Assembly: GCA_002256435.1 (NCBI GenBank)
Contig: NKJC01000001.1
Location: 1,956,179 to 2,020,178 of the forward strand
Origin: Chitinophagaceae bacterium BSSC1
GTDB lineage: Bacteria > Bacteroidota > Bacteroidia > Chitinophagales > Chitinophagaceae
Reading direction: 5' to 3'
Length of the DNA: 64,000 bases
Positions 54,267-63,680 of the stretch are shown piece by piece. The translations under genes and the position numbers were made by a program. The notes beneath the pieces are model-generated. The model worked only from the letters and a program-made list of their open reading frames with translations, was not told the DNA's origin and did not search any database. Positions within the stretch are counted from its first letter, which is position 1; each line of letters opens with the position of its first letter.

Positions 54267-56167
54267 CGTTTTTTGACCATCCCTTCTTCATCAATGCTAA
54301 TCAACCCTTCTGCCACCATGAATTGCAATACCTCCCAGACATGTGCTTCTTGATTGCTGTCTAGGTCTTGCAACAATTGCTTTACTGGAAAAGGGTTTGA
54401 CCATAAGGATTTAATCAAGTCAGCAATTTCATTAAACTGATTCTTTCCCAACTTGTTTTTTTTCTTGTTCAAACAATTATCACAAATGCCACAAGCTTGG
54501 TCTGTGGCTTCTCCAAAATATTGGGTAATGCTATTGCTCCTGCATCCGTGATCCATTTGAATAAAATCTAGAAATGCTGTTAGCCTTTTGCGGTACTGTT
54601 CTTTTCTTGCCAGATAATGGTCTTGATCAATTAATAGGTAATCAGCTGAAGCTCGGTTTAACAAAAAATGAATTTGTGGATTCTCTTTTTTGGGCAGGTA
54701 CTCTATAATGCCAAATGCCTTTAATTGCAAGAGTTGTTCCTGAATCAGGGCAACTGGTTGTCTTAAATAAATGGAAAGTTTGTTTTCATTGATACTGGTT
54801 TGAAAACTAAAAATCCCCTCATAAGTTCTGAGTAGTGTTTTGATTAGTTCTTCTAATGGAGGATGTAGTTTTTCAAATTCTCTGAGTTCCTGGTTGCTAG
54901 TAGTAAACTGTACCTGGGTAGGCAGAAAAATCTTTTCTGAAAAACTACAATGTCCTTCTTGTTCCAATATTTTTAAAACAGCAGTGACCAAATGGCTGTC
55001 TAATTGAAAATTGGTACAAAAATTAGTCAAATCAAAATCAAAATATTGTCCCTCACCCAAGCCAACAGGCAATTGTAAATAGTTGGCTAATTCTTGATAC
55101 ACTTTTCTAATACTACTGATTGGGGGGTAACGTTTATCTGGCATGGCTGCTAAGCCAAGAAGGTCCTCGCTTTGGTACAATAAAATGGCATAGGATTTTT
55201 GACCATCTCTTCCGGCTCTTCCTGCCTCTTGATAATAGTTTTCTAAGCATTCAGGCGCGTCATAATGTACCACAGTTCTCACGTCTGGCTTGTCAATACC
55301 CAAACCAAATGCATTGGTGCAAGCCATGATTCGGGTTCTATTATTGATCCAATCGTCCTGCTTTTTACTACGTTCTTCCGCGTCTAAACCTGCGTGATAG
55401 AAGTCTGCTTCAATACCCTGTAACCCTAGTAAATAAGCAATGTTCTTTGTTTGCTTTCTGCTATTACAATATACAATTCCAGAGCCAGTAACTTTTTGCA
55501 AGATCTCTACCAACTTGGCAATTTTACTCTCTACTTTAAATACACTGTAGGAGAGATTGGGTTTGTTAAAAGACTGGTGAAACACATCAGCTTTAGACAT
55601 CTCTAATTTGGCCAAAATATCTTTTTGTACCAAGGGCGTAGCCGATGCAGTAAGTGCAATCATTGGCACTCCTGGTAGGGATGCTCTAATGGCAGCAATG
55701 CGTAAATAAGTGGGTCTAAAATCATAGCCCCATTGAGATACACAGTGTGCTTCATCAATAGCCAATAAACTCACTTGCATCAGGGCTAAATAGTCTTTGA
55801 AAATCTTGGTTTCTAGACGTTCCGGAGAGAGGTATAAGAATTTATAATCGCCTTCAACGGCGTCTTGCAAAACCAATTTTACTTCATGAAAATTCATGCC
55901 ACTATGAATGGCAGCAGCAGGAATACCTTTACTGGTCAGGTTTTCAGCTTGGTCTTTCATGAGGGCAATCAGTGGACTCACCACAATACAAACCCCCTCT
56001 AATAATAATGCGGGTACTTGAAAGCAGATGGATTTACCTCCACCTGTTGGTAATAAAGCCAGTACATCTTTTTTGGCTAGAACGCTTTGAATAATTGATT
56101 CCTGTGTTGGTCTGAATTGGGTATGGCCCCAGTACTGTTGCAGGATCTCCAAGGGTGTTGCCTGCAT
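54263..56167 (-). CDS. recQ: ATP-dependent DNA helicase RecQ
   Basis: RecQ is a 3'-5' superfamily 2 helicase in recombination and fork repair. The 634-residue protein has Walker A LPTGGGKS, DEAH in AIDEAHCVSQWGYDFRPTY, and a zinc-binding RQC segment (four Cys: GCRSNS to CGICDNC). The C-terminal HRDC domain appears absent, as in short Bacteroidota paralogues. Its ATG begins at 56167, immediately after the stop of the copper ATPase gene at 56168, so the two are translationally coupled. It overlaps the HerA-like gene by 4 bases at its 3' end. Confidence 0.94.
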   Translation of the reverse strand: MQATPLEILQQYWGHTQFRPTQESIIQSVLAKKDVLALLPTGGGKSICFQVPALLLEGVCIVVSPLIALMKDQAENLTSKGIPAAAIHSGMNFHEVKLVLQDAVEGDYKFLYLSPERLETKIFKDYLALMQVSLLAIDEAHCVSQWGYDFRPTYLRIAAIRASLPGVPMIALTASATPLVQKDILAKLEMSKADVFHQSFNKPNLSYSVFKVESKIAKLVEILQKVTGSGIVYCNSRKQTKNIAYLLGLQGIEADFYHAGLDAEERSKKQDDWINNRTRIMACTNAFGLGIDKPDVRTVVHYDAPECLENYYQEAGRAGRDGQKSYAILLYQSEDLLGLAAMPDKRYPPISSIRKVYQELANYLQLPVGLGEGQYFDFDLTNFCTNFQLDSHLVTAVLKILEQEGHCSFSEKIFLPTQVQFTTSNQELREFEKLHPPLEELIKTLLRTYEGIFSFQTSINENKLSIYLRQPVALIQEQLLQLKAFGIIEYLPKKENPQIHFLLNRASADYLLIDQDHYLARKEQYRKRLTAFLDFIQMDHGCRSNSITQYFGEATDQACGICDNCLNKKKNKLGKNQFNEIADLIKSLWSNPFPVKQLLQDLDSNQEAHVWEVLQFMVAEGLISIDEEGMVKKR

Positions 56168-58324
56168 CTAAACTACTTTTTTATAGTTTAGACGGATACT
56201 GTTAATAGCCAATACCACATCACTTAAACCCATCACGAGTGCTCCAAATCCTGGACTCAAATATCCCAATGCAGCCACGGGTATGGCAACGATGTTGTAG
56301 ATAAATGCCCAGAACAAATTTTGTTGGATGGTGGTATAAGTATGTTTGCCCAAGCCTAGTGCTAAGGGAAGATTTTTTAATCCATGGTTCATTAAAACTA
56401 CTTGTGCACTTTGCATTGCAATATGTGAAGCATCGCTCAGCGAAATTCCTACCGTGGCTTTTGCAAGGGCAGGAGCGTCATTGATACCATCCCCAACCAT
56501 GGCAGTAGGTTCGTGTTGGTTAAAGTTAGCAATGGCTGCCAATTTTTGCTCAGGGCTTTGTTCTGCCAGCCATTCATCAATGTGTAAAGTATTGGCCACT
56601 TGTTCGCATTTAGCCTTGCCATCTCCACTGAGCAAAATGGTTCTAATACCTGCAGCACGCAATTGTTCTATTACCTCTGCAGCTTCTGGTCTAATTTCAT
56701 CTACCACATCAATCCAACCCAAGAGTTCCCCGTTTTTTGTGATGTACACATTATGGCTATGGTCATGATAGGTTTCAGAAATACCCTTAAAAGAAACTGC
56801 TTGAAATTCATTCCCCAATTTGTCAATGGCGCGCATACCTAAGCCCCTAATTTCTTCTACTTTGGCCCAACGAAGATCGTCTTTGACCTTCCATGCCTTG
56901 CTGATACTTTTGGCAATAGGATGGTTGGAATATTTTTCAAGTGAAAAAGCAATTCTTTTAAATTGGGTTTCATCATTCTCAGCAATATTTTCAAAAGCTT
57001 TGAAGGCAGCTACGCTAAATTGACCCGTTGTTAGGGTACCTGTTTTATCAAAGACTACTTGTTTAATTTGCTTGAAGACCTCTAAGCTTTTGGCGTTTTT
57101 AAACAAGACCCCATTACGCGCAGCTCTTCCCAAACCCACAGCAATAGCAGCTGGTGTGGCAAGCCCCATGGCGCAAGGACAAGAAATAACTAATACGGCA
57201 ATTCCCCTCAAAAGGCTTTCTGAAAATGGTAAATGACCAATAAAATAATTGCCAATAATGGTTAACACAGCTAGGCTAATCACGGTTGGTACAAATACAG
57301 CACTGATTCTGTCTGCCAGTTGTTGGATGGGCGGCTTTTCTGTTTGAGCTGCTTTGACCAGTTTTAGAATATTGGCCAATACGGTGTTTTCTCCAACCGC
57401 AGTGATATAAGCTTTTAGTGTTCCTGTAGAGACTACTGATCCCCCAATTAAGGTATCGTGCATTTTCTTTTCAACAGGAGTGCTTTCTCCAGTGATGATA
57501 GATTCATCTACAGAAGCTTCTCCCCATAAGACTTTGCAGTCCATAGGCACCGCTTCACCATTGCCTATTAATACTAGGTCACCAACTTTTAAATTGCCAG
57601 TTTCAACTGGGAAAATATGTTCTTGGTGTTGGTCATCATAAGCAATCATATTGGCCATTTGCTTTTTGGAGACCACTAATTTTTTTAATGCGGTTTGGGT
57701 AGTTTCTACTGATTTGTCTTCCATCCAATTACCAAGAAAAACCAATGTTAGAATGGTAGCTGCAGTTTCATAAAACATAAAATGTTCTGCGTCACCAATA
57801 ATAGTTCCGTATAAACTATAACCAAATGCAGCAATGGCACCAATGGCTATTAATACATTCATGTTGGGAATCCCTTTGAGCAAACTATGCCAAGCGCTTC
57901 TTCCAAAAAAATCCATACCAACAATAAATACTGGAATAGTCAAACCTAGTTGTACATATGGATTCATTAGAAAATGAATATGTACTCCTGGAATCATGTG
58001 TAATAACAAAGGGGCCGTGAAAATAATGCAGAATAAAAATCTTTGAAAATGGTTTTGAAATAATTTCCTTGGTTTTTTCTCATCCGTTTCTTCTCCTGTA
58101 ATTACATGATAACCCAAACCTTCAATGCCTTTTGCTAGTTCTTTTTTATCGGTGCCTTCTGACAAGTCAAAACTCAAATCACCTCCCATGAAATTAATCT
58201 GCACAGCTTGCATGCCTTTACCTGTTAAGTATTTGTTTACAGTAAGCGCGCAATTGGTACAACTCATTCCTTCTACTTTCCAATTCACTTTTTCCATACT
58301 GGGTTGTTTTTCGGCTGATGTCAT
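56168..58324 (-). CDS. copA: Copper-translocating P-type ATPase
   Basis: The 718-residue P1B-type ATPase exports Cu(I). One N-terminal heavy-metal domain (GMSCTNC) is followed by eight transmembrane helices with the CPC metal site (VISCPCAMGLATPAA), phosphorylation motif DKTGTLTTG, the HP motif (YSNHPIA), and GDGINDAPAL. C-terminal helices have YN and MGLSDVVLAINS, typical of copper subtype. ATG 58297 is an alternative start. It lies with recQ with zero spacing, and divergent from tsaE. Confidence 0.94.
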   Translation of the reverse strand: MTSAEKQPSMEKVNWKVEGMSCTNCALTVNKYLTGKGMQAVQINFMGGDLSFDLSEGTDKKELAKGIEGLGYHVITGEETDEKKPRKLFQNHFQRFLFCIIFTAPLLLHMIPGVHIHFLMNPYVQLGLTIPVFIVGMDFFGRSAWHSLLKGIPNMNVLIAIGAIAAFGYSLYGTIIGDAEHFMFYETAATILTLVFLGNWMEDKSVETTQTALKKLVVSKKQMANMIAYDDQHQEHIFPVETGNLKVGDLVLIGNGEAVPMDCKVLWGEASVDESIITGESTPVEKKMHDTLIGGSVVSTGTLKAYITAVGENTVLANILKLVKAAQTEKPPIQQLADRISAVFVPTVISLAVLTIIGNYFIGHLPFSESLLRGIAVLVISCPCAMGLATPAAIAVGLGRAARNGVLFKNAKSLEVFKQIKQVVFDKTGTLTTGQFSVAAFKAFENIAENDETQFKRIAFSLEKYSNHPIAKSISKAWKVKDDLRWAKVEEIRGLGMRAIDKLGNEFQAVSFKGISETYHDHSHNVYITKNGELLGWIDVVDEIRPEAAEVIEQLRAAGIRTILLSGDGKAKCEQVANTLHIDEWLAEQSPEQKLAAIANFNQHEPTAMVGDGINDAPALAKATVGISLSDASHIAMQSAQVVLMNHGLKNLPLALGLGKHTYTTIQQNLFWAFIYNIVAIPVAALGYLSPGFGALVMGLSDVVLAINSIRLNYKKVV

Positions 58325-58409
58325 AGATGCAAAGGTACTGTAACTGTAAGGGGTCTGGTTTCGAAAGCAGATGAATATTTTTACATCATGGTGTCAAATT
58401 CTTTGTATT

Positions 58410-58417
58410 TATCTTTG
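58410..58417 (+). promoter_or_regulatory. -7 box of tsaE
   Basis: TATCTTTG is a perfect TAnnTTTG box ending 4 bases before the tsaE ATG, so the predicted transcript starts almost at the start codon. Confidence 0.5.
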
Positions 58418-58421
58418 AATC

Positions 58422-58838
58422 ATGGATGCAATTTTTGAATTGGAACAAATTGAAGCGGTAGCCAGAGCAGCATGGAAAGAGGGCAAAAAACACAAGGTTT
58501 GGATTTTTCGTGCACCTATGGGAACAGGAAAGACCAGTTTTATTCATGCCTTGTGTCAAGCTTTGGGTGTGGAAGACACTGTGAGCAGCCCCAGTTATGG
58601 TATTATCAACGAATACCTAAGCAGGGAAGCTGGTACTATTTATCATATGGACTGGTATAGGCTTAAAAGCGAGGAAGAAGCTATTCAGGCTGGGGTAGAA
58701 GATGCGCTTGATTCAGGGAATCTCTGTTTGGTAGAATGGCCAGAAAAAGCTGAGGGGCTCTTGCCAGACAATTGTTTTGAACTGTATATGGAAGTCTTGG
58801 ACCAGAAAATGCGCCGTCTATACACCGAAAACGAGTAA
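58422..58838 (+). CDS. tsaE: tRNA threonylcarbamoyladenosine biosynthesis ATPase TsaE
   Basis: TsaE is the ATPase that works with TsaB and TsaD in N6-threonylcarbamoyl-A37 formation on ANN-decoding tRNAs. The 138-residue protein has Walker A APMGTGKTSF, the SSPSYGIINEY block, the DWYRL segment and the late CLVEWPEKAEGLLP motif, all typical. It precedes ald by 44 bases and may share its transcript. Length is standard for the family. Confidence 0.93.
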   Translation: MDAIFELEQIEAVARAAWKEGKKHKVWIFRAPMGTGKTSFIHALCQALGVEDTVSSPSYGIINEYLSREAGTIYHMDWYRLKSEEEAIQAGVEDALDSGNLCLVEWPEKAEGLLPDNCFELYMEVLDQKMRRLYTENE

Positions 58839-58882
58839 TTTTAAGCAGACCAACCAAACAGATCATACAACCAACCTGACCT

Positions 58883-60097
58883 ATGGCCACTTCAAAACCT
58901 TCCATCAGTGCCTCTTTTTTATACGAAACCATGGAAGAAACCCTGGATGTTAAAGCGCCAGGTGAAAAATTGTTTATTGGGATCCCCAAAGAAATAGCAT
59001 TTCAAGAAAATAGAATTGCCCTTACACCGGATGCTGTAGGCGTGTTGGTAGCCAATGGCAACCACGTAACCGTAGAACACAAAGCAGGTGAAGGAAGTAA
59101 TTATTCGGACAAGGATTATGCCGAAGCCGGAGCTAGAATTGTATATGATAAGGCTGAAGTATATCAAGCGCCCTTTCTTGTAAAAAGTGCACCTCCTGTA
59201 GAGGAAGACCTGCCCTTTTTGCAAATGAATCAAACCATTATTTCTCCCATACATTTATCTGCACTCAAAAAGCATCATATTGAACATATGATGTCTAAAC
59301 GGATCACGGCGCTCAGATTTGAAAATTTCAAAGACGATAGTGGCGCTTATCCTATTGTGCGCAGCATGAGTGAGATTGCAGGTAGTGCGGTGATGTTGAT
59401 TGCTGGTCAGTACCTAAGTAGTTTTAATAAAGGAAAGGGGGTGTTATTGGGCGGAATCAGCGGCATTCCTCCAACTAAAGTAGTGATAGTTGGTGCAGGA
59501 ATTGTTGGAGAATTTGCAACTAGAAATGCACTTGCCTTAGGTGCTTCTGTGAAAGTATTTGACAATAATGTTACTAGGCTCAAACAGTTGCAAAATAACT
59601 TGGGTCAAAGAATTTGGACATCAGTTTTAGAACCTAGGATTTTATCCAAGCAATTAAAAACCTGTGAAGTTGCAGTAGGTGCACTAAGTAATGAATACGG
59701 CAGAGCACCTGTAGTAGTTAGCGAAGAAATGGTAGCAGCTATGCGACCAGGAAGTATTATCATAGACGTGGCAATTGATAGAGGTGGATGTTTTGAAACC
59801 AGTGAACTCACCAGTCATGAACATCCCACATTCTTAAAACACGATGTCATCCATTATTGTGTGCCCAATATTCCTAGTGGTTTTGCGCGCACGGCTAGTC
59901 AAGCCATTAGTAATGTATTGATGCCCTTGATTTTAGAAGTAAGTGACGAGGGTGGATTGGAAGAAATGGTTTGGCATAACTTCAATCTGAGAGAGGGAAT
60001 ATATTTATTCAAAGGCTCTCTAACAGATATCTATATCAGCCAAAAATTCAACCTGAAATTTACAGACCTAAACTTACTCATTGCCTCTAGGCGATAG
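58883..60097 (+). CDS. ald: Alanine dehydrogenase
   Basis: Ald reversibly deaminates L-alanine to pyruvate with NAD. The 404-residue protein belongs to the Bacteroidota Ald group that starts with an extra 30-residue leader. The substrate domain has FIGIPKEIAFQENRIALTPDAVGVL and the NAD fold GAGIVGEFATRNALALGASVKVFD, then VGALSNEYGRAPVVVSEEMVAAMRPGSIIIDVAIDRGGCFETSE and the conserved PNIPSGFARTAS. It ends 4 bases from the convergent cytochrome gene. NAD(P) transhydrogenase alpha subunit is a less likely alternative. Confidence 0.9.
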   Translation: MATSKPSISASFLYETMEETLDVKAPGEKLFIGIPKEIAFQENRIALTPDAVGVLVANGNHVTVEHKAGEGSNYSDKDYAEAGARIVYDKAEVYQAPFLVKSAPPVEEDLPFLQMNQTIISPIHLSALKKHHIEHMMSKRITALRFENFKDDSGAYPIVRSMSEIAGSAVMLIAGQYLSSFNKGKGVLLGGISGIPPTKVVIVGAGIVGEFATRNALALGASVKVFDNNVTRLKQLQNNLGQRIWTSVLEPRILSKQLKTCEVAVGALSNEYGRAPVVVSEEMVAAMRPGSIIIDVAIDRGGCFETSELTSHEHPTFLKHDVIHYCVPNIPSGFARTASQAISNVLMPLILEVSDEGGLEEMVWHNFNLREGIYLFKGSLTDIYISQKFNLKFTDLNLLIASRR

Positions 60098-60101
60098 TAG
60101 T

Positions 60102-62342
60102 TTATCTAATTCCCAAACTAGAAAATAATTGCTGGTAATCTGGGTTATTGGGATTTACTTGTTTTAGGAACATGACATGCGTTCTGGCCTTATCGGGTCT
60201 ACTATTCTGTAAGTACACATAAGCCAATGCATAGTGCAAAGACTCTTCCTGTGGAAAGGATTTTAATCCCTGTTCCAAAACCTGTGCTGCTTTTTCAGCC
60301 TTGCTCATTTGTTGTAACAGCAACCCATAATTGTAATACAATCTACTGTTCTGGCTATTTAATTGAATGGCTTTTTCAAATGCCATAGCCGCGTTAGGAT
60401 TGTCTTTTATTTCATTGTATAAAAGGCCTAGATTATACCAAGCTCTGTCATTTTTGGGATCTGTTTTGGCTGCCAATTGCAATACTTGAATAGCGTCTTG
60501 ATTCTTGCCTTGTAAATTATAAGTAACCGCCAGATTGAGTCTTGCTAAGTTGGCCAAACTGTCTTTTTTGAGTGCCCTTAGGTAGAATTTTTCAGCATTG
60601 GCAAACTCCCCATTTCTCTGATAATGATCAGCAATACCAATATTACCGTGTGCAAAATCGGCTTGGTGTAACAAGTTTTTTTCCAATTCAGCTTTTGCTG
60701 TTTGATAAGCTGATTGGAATTCTTCTGGAACTTGAATATTCTTGCCCATACTACTGATTAAGTCGGCAGAGGCTATTCTAACAGCCCTAACCTTGTCTTT
60801 GAGCATGGCCGCAATGGCACCAAGGTTCATATTGTTTTTAGGGTAGGCTTGTAAACTTCTCAAAGCTTCATACCTAATTTGTGCATCAGCTGATGATAGG
60901 GATTCCATTAAGGCAGACATGCCATTGGGGAATGGAGTTGCTCCAAGATAATTAAGTGCAGTGGCTTTGATGATATTGGGTGTAGTGCTGTCTTGGAGCA
61001 ATCGTAACAAATGAGGTTCACTTTTATTGTCTATTCTGCTTCCAGGAATTAGATCCTCAACATAACTGTATTTTCTTTTTGGTCCATACCATTTAACCAC
61101 AGCATCTGCAGCCCATTTGGCGGGTTTGTCCTGATGGCAATTGTTACAAGCATTTGGAGTTGCATATGTTACACTCATATCTGGTCTAGGCACCCTAAAA
61201 CTATGGTCATGCCTCAGGTCATTACCCATATAATTTTTACCAGGTGCATGACAGTTTACACAGGCAGCTCCTGCTGTATTAATGGTATGAAAATGGTGGG
61301 ATGGTTCATCAAAGGTTTTGGCATGGCATTGCAAACAAGTGAGGTTGCCCGGTAAGACCAATTTGCCAGAGTGTGGATTATGGCAATTACTACACTGCAC
61401 CCCTCTGGCAAACATTTTACTTTGTAAAAAGGATGCATAGTTATAGTCTTCTTCATTCACCTGTCCGTCTGCATGAAAACGCTCTGTATTGGGAACTGCT
61501 GGAATATGATTGTCTAATAATTCTGTACTGGCAATTTTATCAGCTGCTACATTACTTTGAACCGCATGGCAGGGTGCACAGGCATTGATCTGGTCTAATT
61601 GTTTGGTATTTTTTGCCAATAACAATAGCGAATTTGGTTGTTTATTGCCAGATTGATAGTCTTTGCCATTGATATATTTTACATGTTGTTCTCCTGGTCC
61701 ATGACAGGCTTCACAACTAACCGTGAGCAAGTCATAGCTGGTTTGGTAACTATCTTTTTCTAAGTCATAATTCTTTTTCAAATTGGTGCTATGACATTCG
61801 GCACACATGGTATTCCAGTTTTGTGCATTCCCAGTCCAGTGCAACCAATCCCGATAATGAATTTTCTGTCCCTTATATTGTTGAAACCATTTTTTGTCTC
61901 TACTATCCCAGGATTGTCTAGTCACTTGCATTTTACCATCTGGGAATTCAATCAGGTATTGTTGTAATGGGTAATGTCCAAAAGCATATTTAACGGTGTA
62001 ATCATGATTCTGCCCATCTTCTCCTTGGGTATTGACAATGTATTTACCCTCTTTTTTAAAAAAACGGGAAGAAACACCATCGGCTTGTAGGGATGTATTA
62101 TTAAAATTGCCCAAAACGGCAGAATCCGTTGGCTCCTGCATGGCTTTAAAATGATCCGACATTTTCCAATCTGTATATTGCTTTGGATGACAGCTTTGGC
62201 ATTTTTCAGCGCCAATATAGGCATTGGGTAAAGCGGCCAATGCTGCAGCATCTTTTACTGAGGGTTTGCAATATTGCATGGTTCCTGCAAAAACAAGAAC
62301 AAAAAGGATGATGCTAGAAATGGTTGTTACTTGCCTATTCAA
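60102..62342 (-). CDS. Octaheme c-type cytochrome fused to HEAT and TPR repeats
   Basis: The 746-residue exported protein has a signal-like N-terminus with Cys at 25 (possible lipoprotein), then eight CxxCH heme motifs (CQSCH, CAECH, CEACH, CAPCH, CSNCH, CLQCH, CVNCH, CNNCH) within about 370 residues. The C-terminal half has HEAT-like helices (SLSSADAQIRYEALRSLQAY) and then TPR repeats (AKTDPKNDRAWYNLGLLYNEIKDNPNAAMAFEKAI). Such fusions are known in environmental Bacteroidota but their partners and reactions are not. It faces a beta-barrel gene across a palindrome. Confidence 0.88.
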   Translation of the reverse strand: MNRQVTTISSIILFVLVFAGTMQYCKPSVKDAAALAALPNAYIGAEKCQSCHPKQYTDWKMSDHFKAMQEPTDSAVLGNFNNTSLQADGVSSRFFKKEGKYIVNTQGEDGQNHDYTVKYAFGHYPLQQYLIEFPDGKMQVTRQSWDSRDKKWFQQYKGQKIHYRDWLHWTGNAQNWNTMCAECHSTNLKKNYDLEKDSYQTSYDLLTVSCEACHGPGEQHVKYINGKDYQSGNKQPNSLLLLAKNTKQLDQINACAPCHAVQSNVAADKIASTELLDNHIPAVPNTERFHADGQVNEEDYNYASFLQSKMFARGVQCSNCHNPHSGKLVLPGNLTCLQCHAKTFDEPSHHFHTINTAGAACVNCHAPGKNYMGNDLRHDHSFRVPRPDMSVTYATPNACNNCHQDKPAKWAADAVVKWYGPKRKYSYVEDLIPGSRIDNKSEPHLLRLLQDSTTPNIIKATALNYLGATPFPNGMSALMESLSSADAQIRYEALRSLQAYPKNNMNLGAIAAMLKDKVRAVRIASADLISSMGKNIQVPEEFQSAYQTAKAELEKNLLHQADFAHGNIGIADHYQRNGEFANAEKFYLRALKKDSLANLARLNLAVTYNLQGKNQDAIQVLQLAAKTDPKNDRAWYNLGLLYNEIKDNPNAAMAFEKAIQLNSQNSRLYYNYGLLLQQMSKAEKAAQVLEQGLKSFPQEESLHYALAYVYLQNSRPDKARTHVMFLKQVNPNNPDYQQLFSSLGIR

Positions 62343-62419
62343 TGCGTTGGTTTTGTAGTGGGCGATAATTGGGTTAAAAATAGCTTATAAATTTGAAAAT
62401 CTAGATTCAAGGCGTTTTA

Positions 62420-62431
62420 TGACATATGTCA
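62420..62431. promoter_or_regulatory. Crp/Fnr-like palindrome between the cytochrome and barrel genes
   Basis: TGACATATGTCA is a perfect 12-bp palindrome with TGACA half sites resembling Crp/Fnr-family operators. It is 78 bases upstream of the cytochrome start and 51 bases upstream of the barrel-protein start. Confidence 0.45.
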
Positions 62432-62482
62432 GAAAAGTTCCCATGATAGTGGAATATTTTGCACCCATTCAAAAAACCACAC

Positions 62483-63034
62483 ATGAAACAATTACTGACA
62501 GTACTATTGGCCATTCTACTGATATCCACTGTAGGATTAGCCCAAGAAAAAAAACAAGCACATGGTCCCGAAGAAGGAAAACTAAGTCATCACCAATTGA
62601 GTTTTATGCTGAGTCATTCCTATATCTCGGAAGGCTATTTTTTTGGTTCCAAAAAATGGATTGCCGCCCCCTCTATTGGGTTTGACTATAATTATTGGTT
62701 TAAAAAACAATTGGCAATTGGTATTCATACCGATTTAATCAAGGAGAATTTTGCATTAGAAGAAATTGCTGGTGATAAAATTATTGAACGATCCACCCCA
62801 TTTGCCTTAGTTCCCGCATTGACCTATAAGCCTGGGGAACATGGGGCATTGGTCTTAGGAATGGGTGGGGAATTTGCCAAAGAAGGTAGTATTGCCCTTA
62901 CAAGGTTAGGTTATGAATATGGTTGGGAATTGCCTAAGAAATATGAACTGGCTTTTAGTCTAACTTATGACCTGAAATGGAATGCCTATAATACCTGGAC
63001 TTTTGGAATGGTGGTTTCAAAGTTTTTTAAATAA
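62483..63034 (+). CDS. Predicted outer-membrane beta-barrel protein
   Basis: The 183-residue protein has a signal peptide (MKQLLTVLLAILLISTVGLAQ) at ATG 62483 and alternating short strands ending in aromatics (FDYNYWFKKQLAIGIHTDLI, ALVPALTYKPGEHGALVLGMGGEFA, YELAFSLTYDLKWNAYNTWTFGMVVSKFFK), a pattern of small outer-membrane barrels. The C-terminal FFK fits barrel assembly. It may be co-regulated with the multiheme cytochrome, but no function is known. Confidence 0.78.
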   Translation: MKQLLTVLLAILLISTVGLAQEKKQAHGPEEGKLSHHQLSFMLSHSYISEGYFFGSKKWIAAPSIGFDYNYWFKKQLAIGIHTDLIKENFALEEIAGDKIIERSTPFALVPALTYKPGEHGALVLGMGGEFAKEGSIALTRLGYEYGWELPKKYELAFSLTYDLKWNAYNTWTFGMVVSKFFK

Positions 63035-63088
63035 TCTTTTAACCTTTTAGTGGCCATTTTTTCTATCTTGACGGCATAAATTGCCATC

Positions 63089-63670
63089 ATGAGAAAAAAG
63101 CTTTTGTCCATTATTCTTACTTTTTTACCATTCGCATGCTTGCTAGCGCAAAATAAAGTACCCATATTTAGCAAAGAACATTTGGCTGAACAAGCGATTA
63201 ATGAAAAAGCGGCAGATTTTAAATTAAAGGATTTAACAGGTAAAACGGTTAGTCTATCTGCACTAAAAGGCAAAGTAGTGGTGTTAGATTTTTGGGCCAC
63301 TTGGTGTGGTCCTTGTAAAGCATCATTTCCAGCTATGAAGGCAGCTGTTGAAAAATTCAAAGATAGTTCGCACGTTGTTTTCCTTTTTATAGATACCTGG
63401 GAAACCCAAGAAACAGAAAAGGCTAGAAGAAAAGAAGTCACAGATTTTATAGCAGAAAATGCTTATCCTTTTCAGATTCTAATGGATGAAAAGGTTAGAG
63501 GAAATCCTTACGAATACTTGGTGGGCATGAAATACAAAGCTGAATTGATTCCAGCCAAAGTAGTGATTGGAAGAGACGGAAATATCAAGTTTAGAACCAA
63601 GGGTTATAATGGTAGCAAGGAATATTTGGTAGATGAGTTATCTGCAATGATTGCTTATGCCAATAAATAA
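63089..63670 (+). CDS. TlpA/ResA-like thioredoxin-family protein
   Basis: The 193-residue protein has a signal peptide (MRKKLLSIILTFLPFACLLAQ) and a thioredoxin fold with the CGPC active site (FWATWCGPCKASFPAM), the insertion KAAVEKFKDSSHVVF typical of TlpA/ResA and a cis-Pro region near LIPAKVV. It is likely a periplasmic thiol oxidoreductase, perhaps in cytochrome c maturation, which would fit the nearby multiheme cytochrome, although that is an inference. It lies 54 bases after the barrel gene and is followed by heptamer repeats. Confidence 0.9.
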   Translation: MRKKLLSIILTFLPFACLLAQNKVPIFSKEHLAEQAINEKAADFKLKDLTGKTVSLSALKGKVVVLDFWATWCGPCKASFPAMKAAVEKFKDSSHVVFLFIDTWETQETEKARRKEVTDFIAENAYPFQILMDEKVRGNPYEYLVGMKYKAELIPAKVVIGRDGNIKFRTKGYNGSKEYLVDELSAMIAYANK

Positions 63671-63680
63671 ATCAACTTAG

